Shown piece by piece: positions 7,663-16,320 of a stretch of 22,721 nt of DNA. A program made the position numbers and the translations under genes. The notes below the pieces were generated by a model. That model was not told the origin of the DNA. It did no database searches and worked only from the letters and a program-made list of their open reading frames with translations. Every line of letters starts with the position of its first letter. The stretch's first letter is position 1. The stretch is from an uncultured Cellvibrio sp. (GTDB lineage Bacteria > Pseudomonadota > Gammaproteobacteria > Pseudomonadales > Cellvibrionaceae), in assembly GCA_946481735.1 (NCBI GenBank), contig CAMLOU010000070.1, positions 1-22,721 of the forward strand. The letters run 5' to 3'.

Positions 7663-7753
7663 TGTCGGATTACGCGGCGCTAATCCGACCTACATGTTAA
7701 CCGAGTGGTTTGCCTATTACCCGTAGGTCGGATTAGTGCCGCGTAATCCGACA
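7663..7753. repeat. REP-like inverted repeat pair (GTAGGTCGGATTA type)
   Basis: Two 31-base arms (7663-7693 and 7723-7753) are inverted copies with one mismatch, separated by 29 bases. Each arm reads GTAGG followed by a small hairpin, TCGGATTA...TAATCCGA. This GTAG-plus-hairpin design is that of REP units mobilised by RAYT transposases, and this sequence type recurs in many gammaproteobacterial genomes (recollection, not checked here). The paired inverted layout corresponds to a BIME-like doublet. Confidence 0.8.
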
Positions 7754-7927
7754 CCACCTTCTCATTCAAACTCCGCACTATTCACCTCCTCCAATCAAAT
7801 TCTGTGCCAGCGCCCACGGTCAGGATTTCCCTCAACCAAAATCTTATCTCCGCTATATTACTGGGCAATCCGCCAAACCATGCACCAGTTTTAGACAAAT
7901 CTCGACCGTTCGGACAACTAATTGCCC

Positions 7928-7948
7928 GCGCCATAGCAGTAATGGCGC
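7928..7948. promoter_or_regulatory. Short inverted repeat upstream of the adenosine deaminase gene
   Basis: GCGCCAT-agcagta-ATGGCGC is a perfect 7-base palindrome with a 7-base spacer, about 100 bases before the ATG at 8046. It could be a regulator site or a leader hairpin; nothing further supports either. Confidence 0.3.
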
Positions 7949-8045
7949 TGCATCACCTATCTGGTATCACTATTGCATTAGCCCACCTCGCATTTCTCCA
8001 TTCTTTTTGTTGTAACCAAAACTCTTCTCTTGTGTGGATTTTCCT

Positions 8046-9500
8046 ATGTCATCTTCTCTGTCTTTAAGAAACAGTCTGGCAGTGCATTGGCTCGTTGGTT
8101 GTTTATGGATCATGGCCAGCTCTGCTGCTTTGGCAAAAAATAATGCATGGTTTGAAGAATTTAAATCAAGCGCGTCTGATCAGGAGCTTTATACCTTTTT
8201 ATATGCAATGCCCAAGGGCGGCGACTTGCACAATCACATGAGTGGTTCAGCCCTTTCCGAGTGGTGGTATGAGCTGGCGTTAAGCCAAAAAGCCCATGGC
8301 TATCGCTTCTACACTAAAGTCAAGATCAACAACTGTCGCCCTTATGGTGGTAATGAATTTGGTCGCCGCCCTTATTTGTTGTTATTCAACAACCTGCTGG
8401 AATCCACCTATGACCAGTTACCGGATTGTGAGAAGCAGGAATACAAACGCCTGGAAGAACTGAGTGAGGATGAAAAAGCCGGGTGGTTGGACAGTATTCG
8501 CTTGACCCATGATCACGAAGGGCGCGATGAATTTTTCCAGACCCATTGGCAACGCCTCGACCAGTTGATGGCCAGCCCTTACATGATGGCCGAGATCCTG
8601 TACCTGAATATGAAAGCCTTTGGTGATGAAGGGCTGATTTACCTCGAATCCATGATGGGGGCCGGTGGTTTTATCAAACCGGACGGCACACCGATTCCCG
8701 CTGACGACGTTGCCGATATTTACCGTAAGCGTCTTGCGCAGGCAGACGCAAAAGCCACTGGCGTTACAGTCAGATTGCAGGAATCCATCCTGCGCTTTGC
8801 CCCCAACGCTGAACAACAATTGGTGAATGCCTACGATTTTGTATCGCGCAATCGCGATTTATATCTGGCAGTCAATATGGTCGGGCGGGAAGACAATGAT
8901 AAAGGCCATCCGCTGCGGTTCACCAAAACCCTGCGCGAGTTGCGCCAAAAATATAACAACGTGCGTTTGTCTGTGCATGCCGGTGAGGTGGATGAACCTA
9001 ACTTCCATATCCGCGACACTTTAATGCTCGGCGCTGATCGAATCGGCCACGGGGTTAACCTGATCACCGACAACGATTTGCTGCGGCAAATGCGCCACGG
9101 TCCTTATCTGGTCGAAATCAATCTCATCTCCAATCTCCTGCTGGAATACGTCAGTGAATATTCCCAGCACCCGTTCCCGGAGTACTTGCGTCTCGGCATT
9201 CCGGTGGCGTTATCAACCGATGATCGCGGTATGTGGGATTCCAATATTACCGATGAATTTTTTGTCGCAGTGAAAGAATTCAATGTGTCATGGGATGAAC
9301 TGATGCTGCTCAGTCGTAACTCCCTGCAATACAGTTTTGTTGAAGACGAGGTAAAAGCCAGGTTGCTCGACACCTACAACAAACGTATCAGCCAGTTTGA
9401 AAAAACCGTTAAAGCGCGTGGTGTTGCTGGCCTGAAAAATGTTGCGCCGGTGACCTACAGCTTTACCTGCAAACGCTATCAGGTGTGCACATTTAAGTAA
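8046..9500 (+). CDS. Exported adenosine deaminase-family enzyme
   Basis: 484 aa from the ATG at 8046, longer than cytoplasmic adenosine deaminases and closer to the ADGF/CECR1-like secreted type. A signal peptide ends near ALA-KNN (about residue 34), so the enzyme is expected in the periplasm or outside. The metal-dependent deaminase motifs are all present: DLHNHMSG (His62, His64), SVHAGE (His311, Glu314), IGHGVN (His335) and STDDRG (Asp392, Asp393). It would turn adenosine or deoxyadenosine into inosine or deoxyinosine. No good ribosome site is visible before either the ATG or the GTG at 8034, so the exact start is uncertain. It lies directly upstream of the TonB-dependent receptor. Confidence 0.88.
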   Translation: MSSSLSLRNSLAVHWLVGCLWIMASSAALAKNNAWFEEFKSSASDQELYTFLYAMPKGGDLHNHMSGSALSEWWYELALSQKAHGYRFYTKVKINNCRPYGGNEFGRRPYLLLFNNLLESTYDQLPDCEKQEYKRLEELSEDEKAGWLDSIRLTHDHEGRDEFFQTHWQRLDQLMASPYMMAEILYLNMKAFGDEGLIYLESMMGAGGFIKPDGTPIPADDVADIYRKRLAQADAKATGVTVRLQESILRFAPNAEQQLVNAYDFVSRNRDLYLAVNMVGREDNDKGHPLRFTKTLRELRQKYNNVRLSVHAGEVDEPNFHIRDTLMLGADRIGHGVNLITDNDLLRQMRHGPYLVEINLISNLLLEYVSEYSQHPFPEYLRLGIPVALSTDDRGMWDSNITDEFFVAVKEFNVSWDELMLLSRNSLQYSFVEDEVKARLLDTYNKRISQFEKTVKARGVAGLKNVAPVTYSFTCKRYQVCTFK

Positions 9501-9780
9501 TCCGTTCGCCGTGTAAAAAATCGAGCCACGATTTGGTGCACGGCACAGCACCATGCTTCAACAAGGGCCGGAAGCTCACCCACGAGCGAGCAGAAAAATC
9601 CGGAAGTTTCAGATTAATAAACGATTGAACCGTATTTTAAGCCTTGCAGATGATTGATTTAAAAGGAAATAAATCTGCAATATTAAAAACGTAACCAGTT
9701 AGACAGGAAATGGCATGGGGCTTGCTAAACCCTGAACAGCGTCACAGTAAATATTATTAGACCTCTGGAGTGCACTCGTT

Positions 9781-12195
9781 ATGACCACACACAATCGTTT
9801 CAAGCGTAAAGAACTCGCGTTGCTGATCAGTCTCAGTTGCGTGCTCGCTGCACCTGCTACGCTGGCCCAGGAAGAAGTTGTCGAGTTGGAAACCTACACC
9901 GCCGAAGGGCAGGTTGAAGACACCATGGGCGTTATGCCAACTGAGCCTGTGAAGTCGGTTTTCGGTTTTGGAAAAACCATTCTCGAAACACCGCGCGGTG
10001 TGACCTCGGTCAGTGCCGACATGATGGAAAGTTACAACATCACCGATATTGATGACCTGGTATTGATTTCCCCCGGTGCGTTTACCCAGTCATTCTTCGG
10101 CGTTGCCGGTTCTCTTGATGTGCGCGGTACACCGGGTGAGGTGTATTTCCGTGGTGTGCGTCGCGTGAACAACCCCGGCAACTACCCAACGCCGATTGGT
10201 GCAACAGATCGTATCGACATTGTGCGTGGTCCCGCCTCGCCAATTTATGGCCCATCCAAAATCGGTGGTTACCTGAACTTCGAGCCCAAGTCGGCTCGCG
10301 CTGAAACCGGGCAATATCTGGAAAAACCCGCCGGTGAGATTTCCATTACACGTGGCAGCTGGGATAAAAATGTGTTGTCAGCAGAAGTGGGCGGTCCCGG
10401 TGCGATCGGTGAAAAAAGTCTTGGCTATTACATCTATGCAGAAACTGAAAACTCCGGCAGCTACTACGACAATTCCGGCACTGACCAGAATATCCTGCAA
10501 GCCTCGTTTAACATGGATTTCTCTGACAACACCCGCATTGAATTCGGTGGTATGTACCACGAATACGATGGCAACCAGGTGGCTGGCTGGAACCGTTTAA
10601 CCCAGGATCTGATTGATAACGGCACTTATATTACCGGTACAGCACAAGCAGTGGATCTGGATGGTGATGGTTACAATTCACCGGACGAATACGATGCCTG
10701 GAAAGAAACCTTTGCCGAGGGATCAAGTAACTTTTTTGTACCTGCCGGTGCAGCCACCAATGCCGATATGGACCCGGCCTGGGCATTGGAAAACGTAGGG
10801 ACCACCAAACTGAAAGGCAACCAGACCCTGGTTTCACCGGAAGACCAATTAGTCACCACAGTAACCACCTTGTATTTCGATGTGATTCACCAGGCCAGCG
10901 ATAGCTTCACTATCACCAACAAAACCTTTTACGAAAAACTGGAAAACATCAACGAAAACGCCTACGGCTTTTCGCAGTTCGTTGACAGTTATGCCATTGA
11001 AAACCAGTTGATCTTTGCCTTTGAAGCAGAGCACGCCGATTGGTTAAAAGCCAGCTATCAGCTGTCCCCCAGTATTCGCTACACCGACTTTAACCAAGGT
11101 GACGATTTCGATTATGAATACTTTGACCGCCGCGATTTGAGTGGCCCTTCCACTGCGCTGGATCGCAAATTACTGGCAACCGTCACTGATTCTGATTATT
11201 CCAATTACCTGGTGGGTGACTATACCGATTACGGTCTGGCCATTCTGGCGGATTACACCATCGCAGAAAATCTCGGATTGTTAGTGGGTGCACGCTACGA
11301 TCATCTCGACATGACATCGACATCAGTCGGTGAAAAAATTCGCGGTACACCGGATGATGTTACCGCCAGTGAAACCGACGACGGTGTGTCCTGGACGGCG
11401 AGTTTGTCCTACACCTTGCCATTTGGTTTAACGCCTTATGTCACTGTGTCTGAACAGGCCACCATTGTGATGGGGCAGGGGTCAGAGATTTCTCCCGGAC
11501 TGATTGCCGACGGTAACGCGATTGCCGATTCTGAATTGGAAGAAGTGGGTATCAAAGGCAGCTTCCTGGACGACCGTTTGTATTTCTCCGCGGCCTGGTT
11601 CAACCAAACCCGCACCAACTTCAGCGCGCAGGATCAGGTGAGTAACAACACCACCGAAAGTGAAGGTTACGAATTTGAAACTCGCTTCCTGGTGACCAGT
11701 AATTTCACCCTGACCGCAGCGATGACCCACCTGGAAATTACCAACCTCACCGCATTGGATAGCGGCACCCAGTTTGGTTTCCAGGGGGCGGGTGATCTGA
11801 CCGGCGTGACTGATCCGTCCCTGTTTTACGGCTACGTAATGCAAGGTCTGACCTTGGTGGGCAATGAAACGGATGCACTGAAATCCGGTATCCCGGAAAA
11901 CATGTACAGCTTGACCGGTGCCTATGATTTCGGTAACGGCTATCGCATCACGGCCAGCACGGTACATGCCGATTCAACCTACTCCGGTTTCTCCAAAGCA
12001 GTGGAGTTACCCTCGTATACCTTGCTTAACGCTGGCATCAGTTATAACACCGATACCTGGAGCATCAGTTTGCAAGGTAAAAACCTGACGGACGAAAAAT
12101 ACTTCCGCGCGAATTTCCCGGACCTGTTCGGCAGCACCATCGTACTGCCTGAATTGCCGCGTCACTTCGTTGCTAATGCGTCATTCAAGTTCTAA
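9781..12195 (+). CDS. TonB-dependent outer membrane receptor
   Basis: 804 aa. The signal peptide ends around ATLA-Q (residue 30), followed by VVELETYTAEG, a plausible TonB box. The plug domain spans roughly residues 55-175, with TPRGVTSVSA, SLDVRG, DRIDIVRGPASPIYG and GGYLNF. The remainder is a beta-barrel ending in the outer-membrane signature ASFKF with terminal Phe. GGAG lies ten bases upstream of the ATG. The substrate cannot be read from sequence; the flanking adenosine deaminase, NUP lipoprotein and urate genes suggest a purine or nucleoside (inference). It is followed after 58 bases by its probable energising complex. Confidence 0.93.
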   Translation: MTTHNRFKRKELALLISLSCVLAAPATLAQEEVVELETYTAEGQVEDTMGVMPTEPVKSVFGFGKTILETPRGVTSVSADMMESYNITDIDDLVLISPGAFTQSFFGVAGSLDVRGTPGEVYFRGVRRVNNPGNYPTPIGATDRIDIVRGPASPIYGPSKIGGYLNFEPKSARAETGQYLEKPAGEISITRGSWDKNVLSAEVGGPGAIGEKSLGYYIYAETENSGSYYDNSGTDQNILQASFNMDFSDNTRIEFGGMYHEYDGNQVAGWNRLTQDLIDNGTYITGTAQAVDLDGDGYNSPDEYDAWKETFAEGSSNFFVPAGAATNADMDPAWALENVGTTKLKGNQTLVSPEDQLVTTVTTLYFDVIHQASDSFTITNKTFYEKLENINENAYGFSQFVDSYAIENQLIFAFEAEHADWLKASYQLSPSIRYTDFNQGDDFDYEYFDRRDLSGPSTALDRKLLATVTDSDYSNYLVGDYTDYGLAILADYTIAENLGLLVGARYDHLDMTSTSVGEKIRGTPDDVTASETDDGVSWTASLSYTLPFGLTPYVTVSEQATIVMGQGSEISPGLIADGNAIADSELEEVGIKGSFLDDRLYFSAAWFNQTRTNFSAQDQVSNNTTESEGYEFETRFLVTSNFTLTAAMTHLEITNLTALDSGTQFGFQGAGDLTGVTDPSLFYGYVMQGLTLVGNETDALKSGIPENMYSLTGAYDFGNGYRITASTVHADSTYSGFSKAVELPSYTLLNAGISYNTDTWSISLQGKNLTDEKYFRANFPDLFGSTIVLPELPRHFVANASFKF

Positions 12196-12210
12196 CCGTT
12201 TGCGTGTCAA

Positions 12211-12232
12211 GGGGCCTCAGGTTTGAGGCCCC
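12211..12232 (+). terminator. Intercistronic hairpin between the receptor and the TonB2 operon
   Basis: GGGGCCTCA-ggtt-TGAGGCCCC is a perfect 9-base stem with a 4-base loop, 15 bases after the receptor stop. No T tract follows, so it is more likely an mRNA-stabilising or partial attenuation hairpin that lets the receptor be made in excess over the motor genes. Confidence 0.5.
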
Positions 12233-12253
12233 CTACTAAAACAGAGGTCGATT

Positions 12254-13009
12254 ATGGTTTTTCGTAAACCCCTGGGAGCTGCGCTCATGGCAGTTACCCT
12301 GCTTTCCCTGCCGGTGGTGGCGGTCGAAGATAGCCTGCAACAACAGGAAACGATTGATAAAAGTGCAGTGACGAGTCAAAAACGTATTGATAGCCTGGCC
12401 GATCAAACGTCTGACGATTTACAGAATTATCGTATTGCGTCACAGCGTTTGGAAAGCTTGACGATCTATAACCAGCAAATGGAAAAACTGATTGCCTCGC
12501 AAAAAGCCGAGATTGCCAGCATTCAAAAACAAACCGCAGAAATTGACAACATCGAAACCGGTGCGCTGCCGTTGATGTTGAAGATGACCGAAACCCTTGA
12601 ACAATTGTTAGCGGCGGATGTGCCTTTTCTGAAAGAAGAGCGCCAGGATCGCGTGGCTAATCTGCGCACCCTGATTGATCGCGCCGATGTCACCGCCGGT
12701 GAAAAATATCGCCGCATCATGGAAGCCTATCTGGTAGAAGTGGAATACGGTCGCACCATTGAAGCCTATCGCGGTGAACTGGTGATTGAAAACGAAGCGC
12801 GCACGGTAGATTTTTTGCGCATCGGTCGCGTTGGCCTGTTTTACCAAACCCTGGATGGGAACGAAAGTGGCCGCTGGAATAACAGCCGTGGGGCCTGGGA
12901 ATTACTCGACTCAGGTTATCGCACCAGCGTGCGCGACGGTCTGCGTATCGCGCGCAAGCAAACTCCGCCGGAGTTGCTGACGCTTCCTGTTAACGCGCCT
13001 GCCCAGTAA
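12254..13009 (+). CDS. DUF3450 protein of the TonB2 cluster
   Basis: 251 aa with an N-terminal signal peptide (cleavage near VVAVED) and a long predicted coiled coil over about residues 25-95 (rich in Gln, Glu, Lys and Ile/Leu heptads). This is the DUF3450 architecture. The C-terminal region has the family's GRVGLFYQTLDG and GAWELL blocks. In Vibrio a DUF3450 gene stands first in the tonB2 operon, and the same order holds here. It probably works in the periplasm with TtpC. GAGG precedes the ATG, and ttpC begins 12 bases after the stop. Confidence 0.88.
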   Translation: MVFRKPLGAALMAVTLLSLPVVAVEDSLQQQETIDKSAVTSQKRIDSLADQTSDDLQNYRIASQRLESLTIYNQQMEKLIASQKAEIASIQKQTAEIDNIETGALPLMLKMTETLEQLLAADVPFLKEERQDRVANLRTLIDRADVTAGEKYRRIMEAYLVEVEYGRTIEAYRGELVIENEARTVDFLRIGRVGLFYQTLDGNESGRWNNSRGAWELLDSGYRTSVRDGLRIARKQTPPELLTLPVNAPAQ

Positions 13010-13021
13010 GGAATTCCGTTT

Positions 13022-14398
13022 ATGAAATCGATTGTTAAATTTGTCTTCAGTAGCTGTTTAAGTATCTGTGCGCTGGGTTTTGCTGTGACCAGTTTTGCGC
13101 AAACCAGCGATACGCTGAAAAATCTCTACCAACAAGTCAGTAAAGAAGTCAGTGCCGAAGCCGCACATAACAGTGAACGTGAGCAACGTTTCCGCGCGGC
13201 CGCCAGCGACCAAAAAGCCTTACTGGCCGAAGTGCAGGCCGACCTGGCCCGGCAGGAAAAATTGCGCGATGACATGAAAGTGGTGTTCGATGCAAACGAA
13301 GTTCAGCTGGGTGAATTGACTACCCAACTGGATCGTCGCACCGGTAACCTGGGTGAGCTTTTTGGTGTGTTTCGCCAAATGGCCGGTGATACCCAACAAA
13401 TGCTGTTTGATTCCTTGATCTCAGTGGAATATCCCGAGCGCAAAGCATTGATCGAAGAATTAGCCAATACCAAAGAAGTGCCGACAATTCCACAGATGCA
13501 GCAATTGTGGACGCTGATGCTGCAGGAGATTTCCGAATCAGCCAATGTCACGCGCTTTGAAACCAGCGTGGTGAAACCCAGTGGCGAAGCCTATACCGCG
13601 CCGGTGACTCGCGTAGGTACCTTCAATATTGTTACCGACGATAAATACCTCAACTATGTGGCAGACAGTCAGCAATTGGTTGAGCTGGCGCGCCAACCGA
13701 GTGGCAGTGTTCGTTCAACCGCTGCGTCATTGAGTTCAGCAAGCGGTGGTGATGTCGGTTTCGCACTTGATCCTTCACGCGGTGCCTTGCTGGGTTTATT
13801 AGTGCAATCACCCAGCTTTATGGAGCGCGTGCAACAGGGTCAGGAAGTGGGCTACGCCATTATTCTGCTCGGCATTATCGGCATGTTGATTGTGATTGAA
13901 CGCATGATCAAGTTATCACGCATCTCCAAACGCATGAATGCGCAATTAAAAGATATGGATCACCCATCCAGCAACAATCCACTGGGTCGCATGATGCAGG
14001 CGTACTTCGAGAACAAACATCTCAATGACCTTGATGTACTGGGTAAAAAACTGGACGAAGTGATCTTTAAAGATCTGGCAGAACTGCGCAAAGGTTTGTC
14101 CACGATTAAAGTGATGGCCGCTATCGCGCCGTTGATGGGATTGTTAGGTACCGTGACCGGCATGATCGGCACCTTCCAGGCCATTACGTTATTTGGTACC
14201 GGCGATCCGAAATTAATGGCCGGCGGTATTTCACAAGCGCTGATTACCACGGTGCAGGGTTTGTGTGTGGCGATTCCGTTGTTGTTATCGAGCAATATGC
14301 TTAGCAGCCGGGCGCAACAACTCAGCAAAGTTATTGGTGAACAAGCATCCGGCATGATCGCTGATAAAGCCGTTGATATCGCTAAAGCCAAGGCTTGA
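13022..14398 (+). CDS. ttpC: TtpC-like protein: periplasmic coiled coil plus MotA/TolQ/ExbB channel domain
   Basis: 458 aa, about twice the size of a normal ExbB. A signal peptide (cleavage near TSFA-Q, residue 27) is followed by a periplasmic coiled-coil region (about 30-120) and a linker. A transmembrane helix lies near 277-298 (YAIILLGIIGMLIVIE), then the conserved proton-channel domain IAPLMGLLGTVTGMIGTFQA and a final helix pair around 415-435. In Vibrio, TtpC is an essential fourth part of the TonB2 complex alongside ExbB2, ExbD2 and TonB2. An AAGGA ribosome site precedes the ATG. Confidence 0.9.
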   Translation: MKSIVKFVFSSCLSICALGFAVTSFAQTSDTLKNLYQQVSKEVSAEAAHNSEREQRFRAAASDQKALLAEVQADLARQEKLRDDMKVVFDANEVQLGELTTQLDRRTGNLGELFGVFRQMAGDTQQMLFDSLISVEYPERKALIEELANTKEVPTIPQMQQLWTLMLQEISESANVTRFETSVVKPSGEAYTAPVTRVGTFNIVTDDKYLNYVADSQQLVELARQPSGSVRSTAASLSSASGGDVGFALDPSRGALLGLLVQSPSFMERVQQGQEVGYAIILLGIIGMLIVIERMIKLSRISKRMNAQLKDMDHPSSNNPLGRMMQAYFENKHLNDLDVLGKKLDEVIFKDLAELRKGLSTIKVMAAIAPLMGLLGTVTGMIGTFQAITLFGTGDPKLMAGGISQALITTVQGLCVAIPLLLSSNMLSSRAQQLSKVIGEQASGMIADKAVDIAKAKA

Positions 14399-14400
14399 TC

Positions 14401-14407
14401 GGGGAGG
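14401..14407 (+). promoter_or_regulatory. Ribosome binding site fixing the exbB start
   Basis: GGGGAGG lies eight bases upstream of the ATG at 14416 and just after the ttpC stop. It selects this ATG over the TTG at 14395 that the frame also allows. Confidence 0.75.
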
Positions 14408-14415
14408 TCGCCGTC

Positions 14416-14931
14416 ATGGAAATATTCTCTTCCTTAACCGACTTTCTCAATACCGGCGGCAATGTATTGTGGGTGATCTTTTTTGTGTCCTTCTGGTTGT
14501 GGTGTGTGATCTTCGAGCGCTACTGGTTTTTTTATCGTGAGTATCAACCACTGCGTAAACGCAACATCGACATCTGGCAGGCACGCTCAGATAAATCGTC
14601 ATGGTTTGCCGAGCAGCATCGTCGTCAACTGTTATCGGAACTGGATTGCCAGATGCTGCGGCATTTGAAATTGATTCCGGCATTGATTGCGTTGCTGCCC
14701 ATGCTCGGACTGCTCGGGACGGTAACCGGGATGATCCAGGTGTTTGAAGTGATGGCTTACCTCGGTTCGGGCAACCCGCGCGCGATGGCCAATGGCGTGA
14801 GCGCGGCGACGATTCCAACCATGGCAGGCATGGTGATATCGCTGCTTGCGATTCCCTTTGCCACCGAACTGGATCGCCGTTACAAACGCGAACTGCGCAC
14901 CGCTGCCGCTGAGATGCCCACGTATCACTGA
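14416..14931 (+). CDS. exbB: ExbB2-like proton channel subunit
   Basis: 171 aa, the short ExbB2 type. A first membrane segment (NVLWVIFFVSFWLWCVIFERY, residues about 15-36) and a second and third one in LIPALIALLPMLGLLGTVTG and AATIPTMAGMVISLLAIPFA fit the MotA/TolQ/ExbB fold. It uses the proton gradient with ExbD to drive TonB. It is placed between ttpC and exbD as in the Vibrio tonB2 operon. The domain is paralogous to the C-terminal part of the preceding gene (shared LGLLGTVTGMI). Confidence 0.92.
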   Translation: MEIFSSLTDFLNTGGNVLWVIFFVSFWLWCVIFERYWFFYREYQPLRKRNIDIWQARSDKSSWFAEQHRRQLLSELDCQMLRHLKLIPALIALLPMLGLLGTVTGMIQVFEVMAYLGSGNPRAMANGVSAATIPTMAGMVISLLAIPFATELDRRYKRELRTAAAEMPTYH

Positions 14932-14973
14932 TAGCGATATCGAACCTTCGCCTTAACGACAAGTGAGACATGT

Positions 14974-15381
14974 ATGAGTGACAACCGTTTTTTACTCAAT
15001 GACGAAGAAGAAAGCCAAATCGATTTAACACCCATGCTGGACGTGGTGTTTATCATGCTGATCTTCTTTATCGTCACCTCCACCTTTGTAAAAGAATCAG
15101 GCGTCGACGTGACGCGGCCCGAAGCGGAAACCGCTGTGGTAACCGAATCCAACAGCATCCAGATCGGCATCAGCGCCGCAAACCAGATCTTTATGGATAA
15201 ACGCCAGATCGACAAACGCGCGATTCGTGCGAACGTGGAAAAATCACTGGCAGAAAATCCTGGCGCAGCGGTCATCATCGTGGCGGATCAGGATTCCAAT
15301 ACCAGCACCTTGATTGATGTCATGGATCAGGCGCGCATGGCGGGCGCAACCTCGGTATCTGTGGCGGCGGAGAATGACTGA
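14974..15381 (+). CDS. exbD: ExbD2-like energy transduction protein
   Basis: 135 aa ExbD/TolR family. A single N-terminal membrane helix contains the proton-carrying aspartate in IDLTPMLDVVFIMLIFFIVT (about residues 16-35), followed by a periplasmic domain (LAENPGAAVIIVADQDS). It forms the inner-membrane motor with ExbB and TtpC. The stop overlaps the tonB start by one base (TGATG), indicating coupled translation. Confidence 0.94.
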   Translation: MSDNRFLLNDEEESQIDLTPMLDVVFIMLIFFIVTSTFVKESGVDVTRPEAETAVVTESNSIQIGISAANQIFMDKRQIDKRAIRANVEKSLAENPGAAVIIVADQDSNTSTLIDVMDQARMAGATSVSVAAEND

Positions 15382-16013
15382 TGCTAGCGAAATATTCCTC
15401 CAGTCTGGTCGCGGCGGTATTGTTCAGCCTGGTGATATTCGTGGCGATGCAGGTGTTGATTGCGACTGACGGTTTGTTTGAAGAGCCGAATAAAAATCAC
15501 ACCTATTTAAATTTTGTGCGGGTGGATACTTCAAAAGATGACATCAACACCAAAGACCGTCGTCTACCCGATCCACCACCGCCACCAGAGACACCGCCGG
15601 ATGCACCCGACCTGAGTAATCAGATGATGAACATGAACACGAATTTGAGCATGAATATGCCGAAGATTGGTGTGCCGGTAAACAAAGGTTCAGGTCCGTT
15701 TTTGGGAACGCTTCAGGCTGGCGATGGCATGGCGGGTTTCGATACGGATGTGATTCCGGTCGTGCGTGTGCCGCCGGCGTATCCGCAGCGGGCGAAGCAG
15801 GCGAAGCTTGAAGGATCGGTGACCATGGCGGTGACGATTCGTCCGGATGGGACTGTGGCTGAGGTGTCGGTGATTGAATCTGATCCGCCGCGTTTGTTTG
15901 ATCAGGCGGCGATTCAGGCGATGCAGCGGTGGAAGTTTCGGCCGAAGATTGTGAATGGGAAGCCGGAGGCGCAAAGGGCGAGGCAGACGATTGAGTTTAA
16001 ATTGGGGCAATAG
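15381..16013 (+). CDS. tonB: TonB2-like energy transducer
   Basis: 210 aa. An uncleaved N-terminal membrane anchor (about residues 8-28) is followed by a short proline-rich segment (LPDPPPPPETPP, 62-73). Next comes an odd Met/Asn-rich linker at 80-93, then the C-terminal TonB domain with PPAYPQRAKQAKLEG (131-145) and AIQAMQRWKFRPK (177-189). The proline region is much shorter than in TonB1 proteins, as in TonB2. It would transmit energy to the receptor encoded at 9781-12195 (inference from linkage). The tonB coding sequence ends 14 bases before nested-hairpin copy B. Confidence 0.93.
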   Translation: MLAKYSSSLVAAVLFSLVIFVAMQVLIATDGLFEEPNKNHTYLNFVRVDTSKDDINTKDRRLPDPPPPPETPPDAPDLSNQMMNMNTNLSMNMPKIGVPVNKGSGPFLGTLQAGDGMAGFDTDVIPVVRVPPAYPQRAKQAKLEGSVTMAVTIRPDGTVAEVSVIESDPPRLFDQAAIQAMQRWKFRPKIVNGKPEAQRARQTIEFKLGQ

Positions 16014-16027
16014 TGGGCGGTGTGTTT

Positions 16028-16129
16028 GGAATCCGGTGTTTTGTTCTGAGACACGCCGTGAATACATCCCTGTAGGCTCATCACCGGCATCCTTGCCGGT
16101 GATGGTCTCAGAACAAAACACCGGATTCC
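16028..16129 (+). repeat. Nested-hairpin repeat, copy B
   Basis: Perfect 24-base arms (16028-16051 with 16106-16129) enclose a 54-base core (16052-16105) that is identical, in reverse complement, to the core of copy C. The core reads GTGAATACATCCCTGTAGG and then the hairpin CACCGGCA-tcct-TGCCGGTG. The arm sequence is not shared with the other copies apart from the innermost GAGA/TCTC. It begins 14 bases after the tonB stop, so it could also affect the 3' end of the tonB transcript. Confidence 0.88.
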
Positions 16130-16320
16130 TCCTGCAAGTATCTCGCGGGATTCATGAATTTAAAAACGTGCAATGGATTTATATCTACTACGTTTTTTCT
16201 TCAAGATGGACACCACTATTGGATTACTCAAAACAAATTAGTCTTCTCTGTGGGACTTGGTGAAAATTTTTCTGAGGTTTTCTAACTTATTCAGCAGAAA
16301 GATTTAAATCAGATGGCACA

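Larger units (their letters stand above)
7590..8045. other. Divergent intergenic region between puuE and the adenosine deaminase gene
   Basis: 456 bases without a gene. It holds a REP-like palindrome at 7663-7753 and a small inverted repeat at 7928-7948. Short open frames here have no ribosome site or recognisable protein. Promoters for both divergent genes must lie in this region, but I cannot identify convincing -35/-10 pairs. Confidence 0.65.

Noticed and set aside
7804..8067. 87-codon frame before the adenosine deaminase gene
   Set aside because: No ribosome site or family features, and it overlaps the start of the real gene; it lies in the promoter region.
9501..9780. Promoter or operator for the TonB-dependent receptor
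   Set aside because: The 280-base region is AT-rich with TTGCTA and TAAATA-like words, but the spacing (20 bases) is poor and no symmetrical operator stood out.
11482..11967. 161-codon minus-strand frame inside the TonB-dependent receptor gene
   Set aside because: An antisense shadow of a full-length receptor with no protein-like features of its own.
15955..16263. 102-codon frame across the tonB 3' end and repeat B
   Set aside because: It translates the end of tonB in the wrong frame and then the nested hairpin, so it is an artefact of the repeat.
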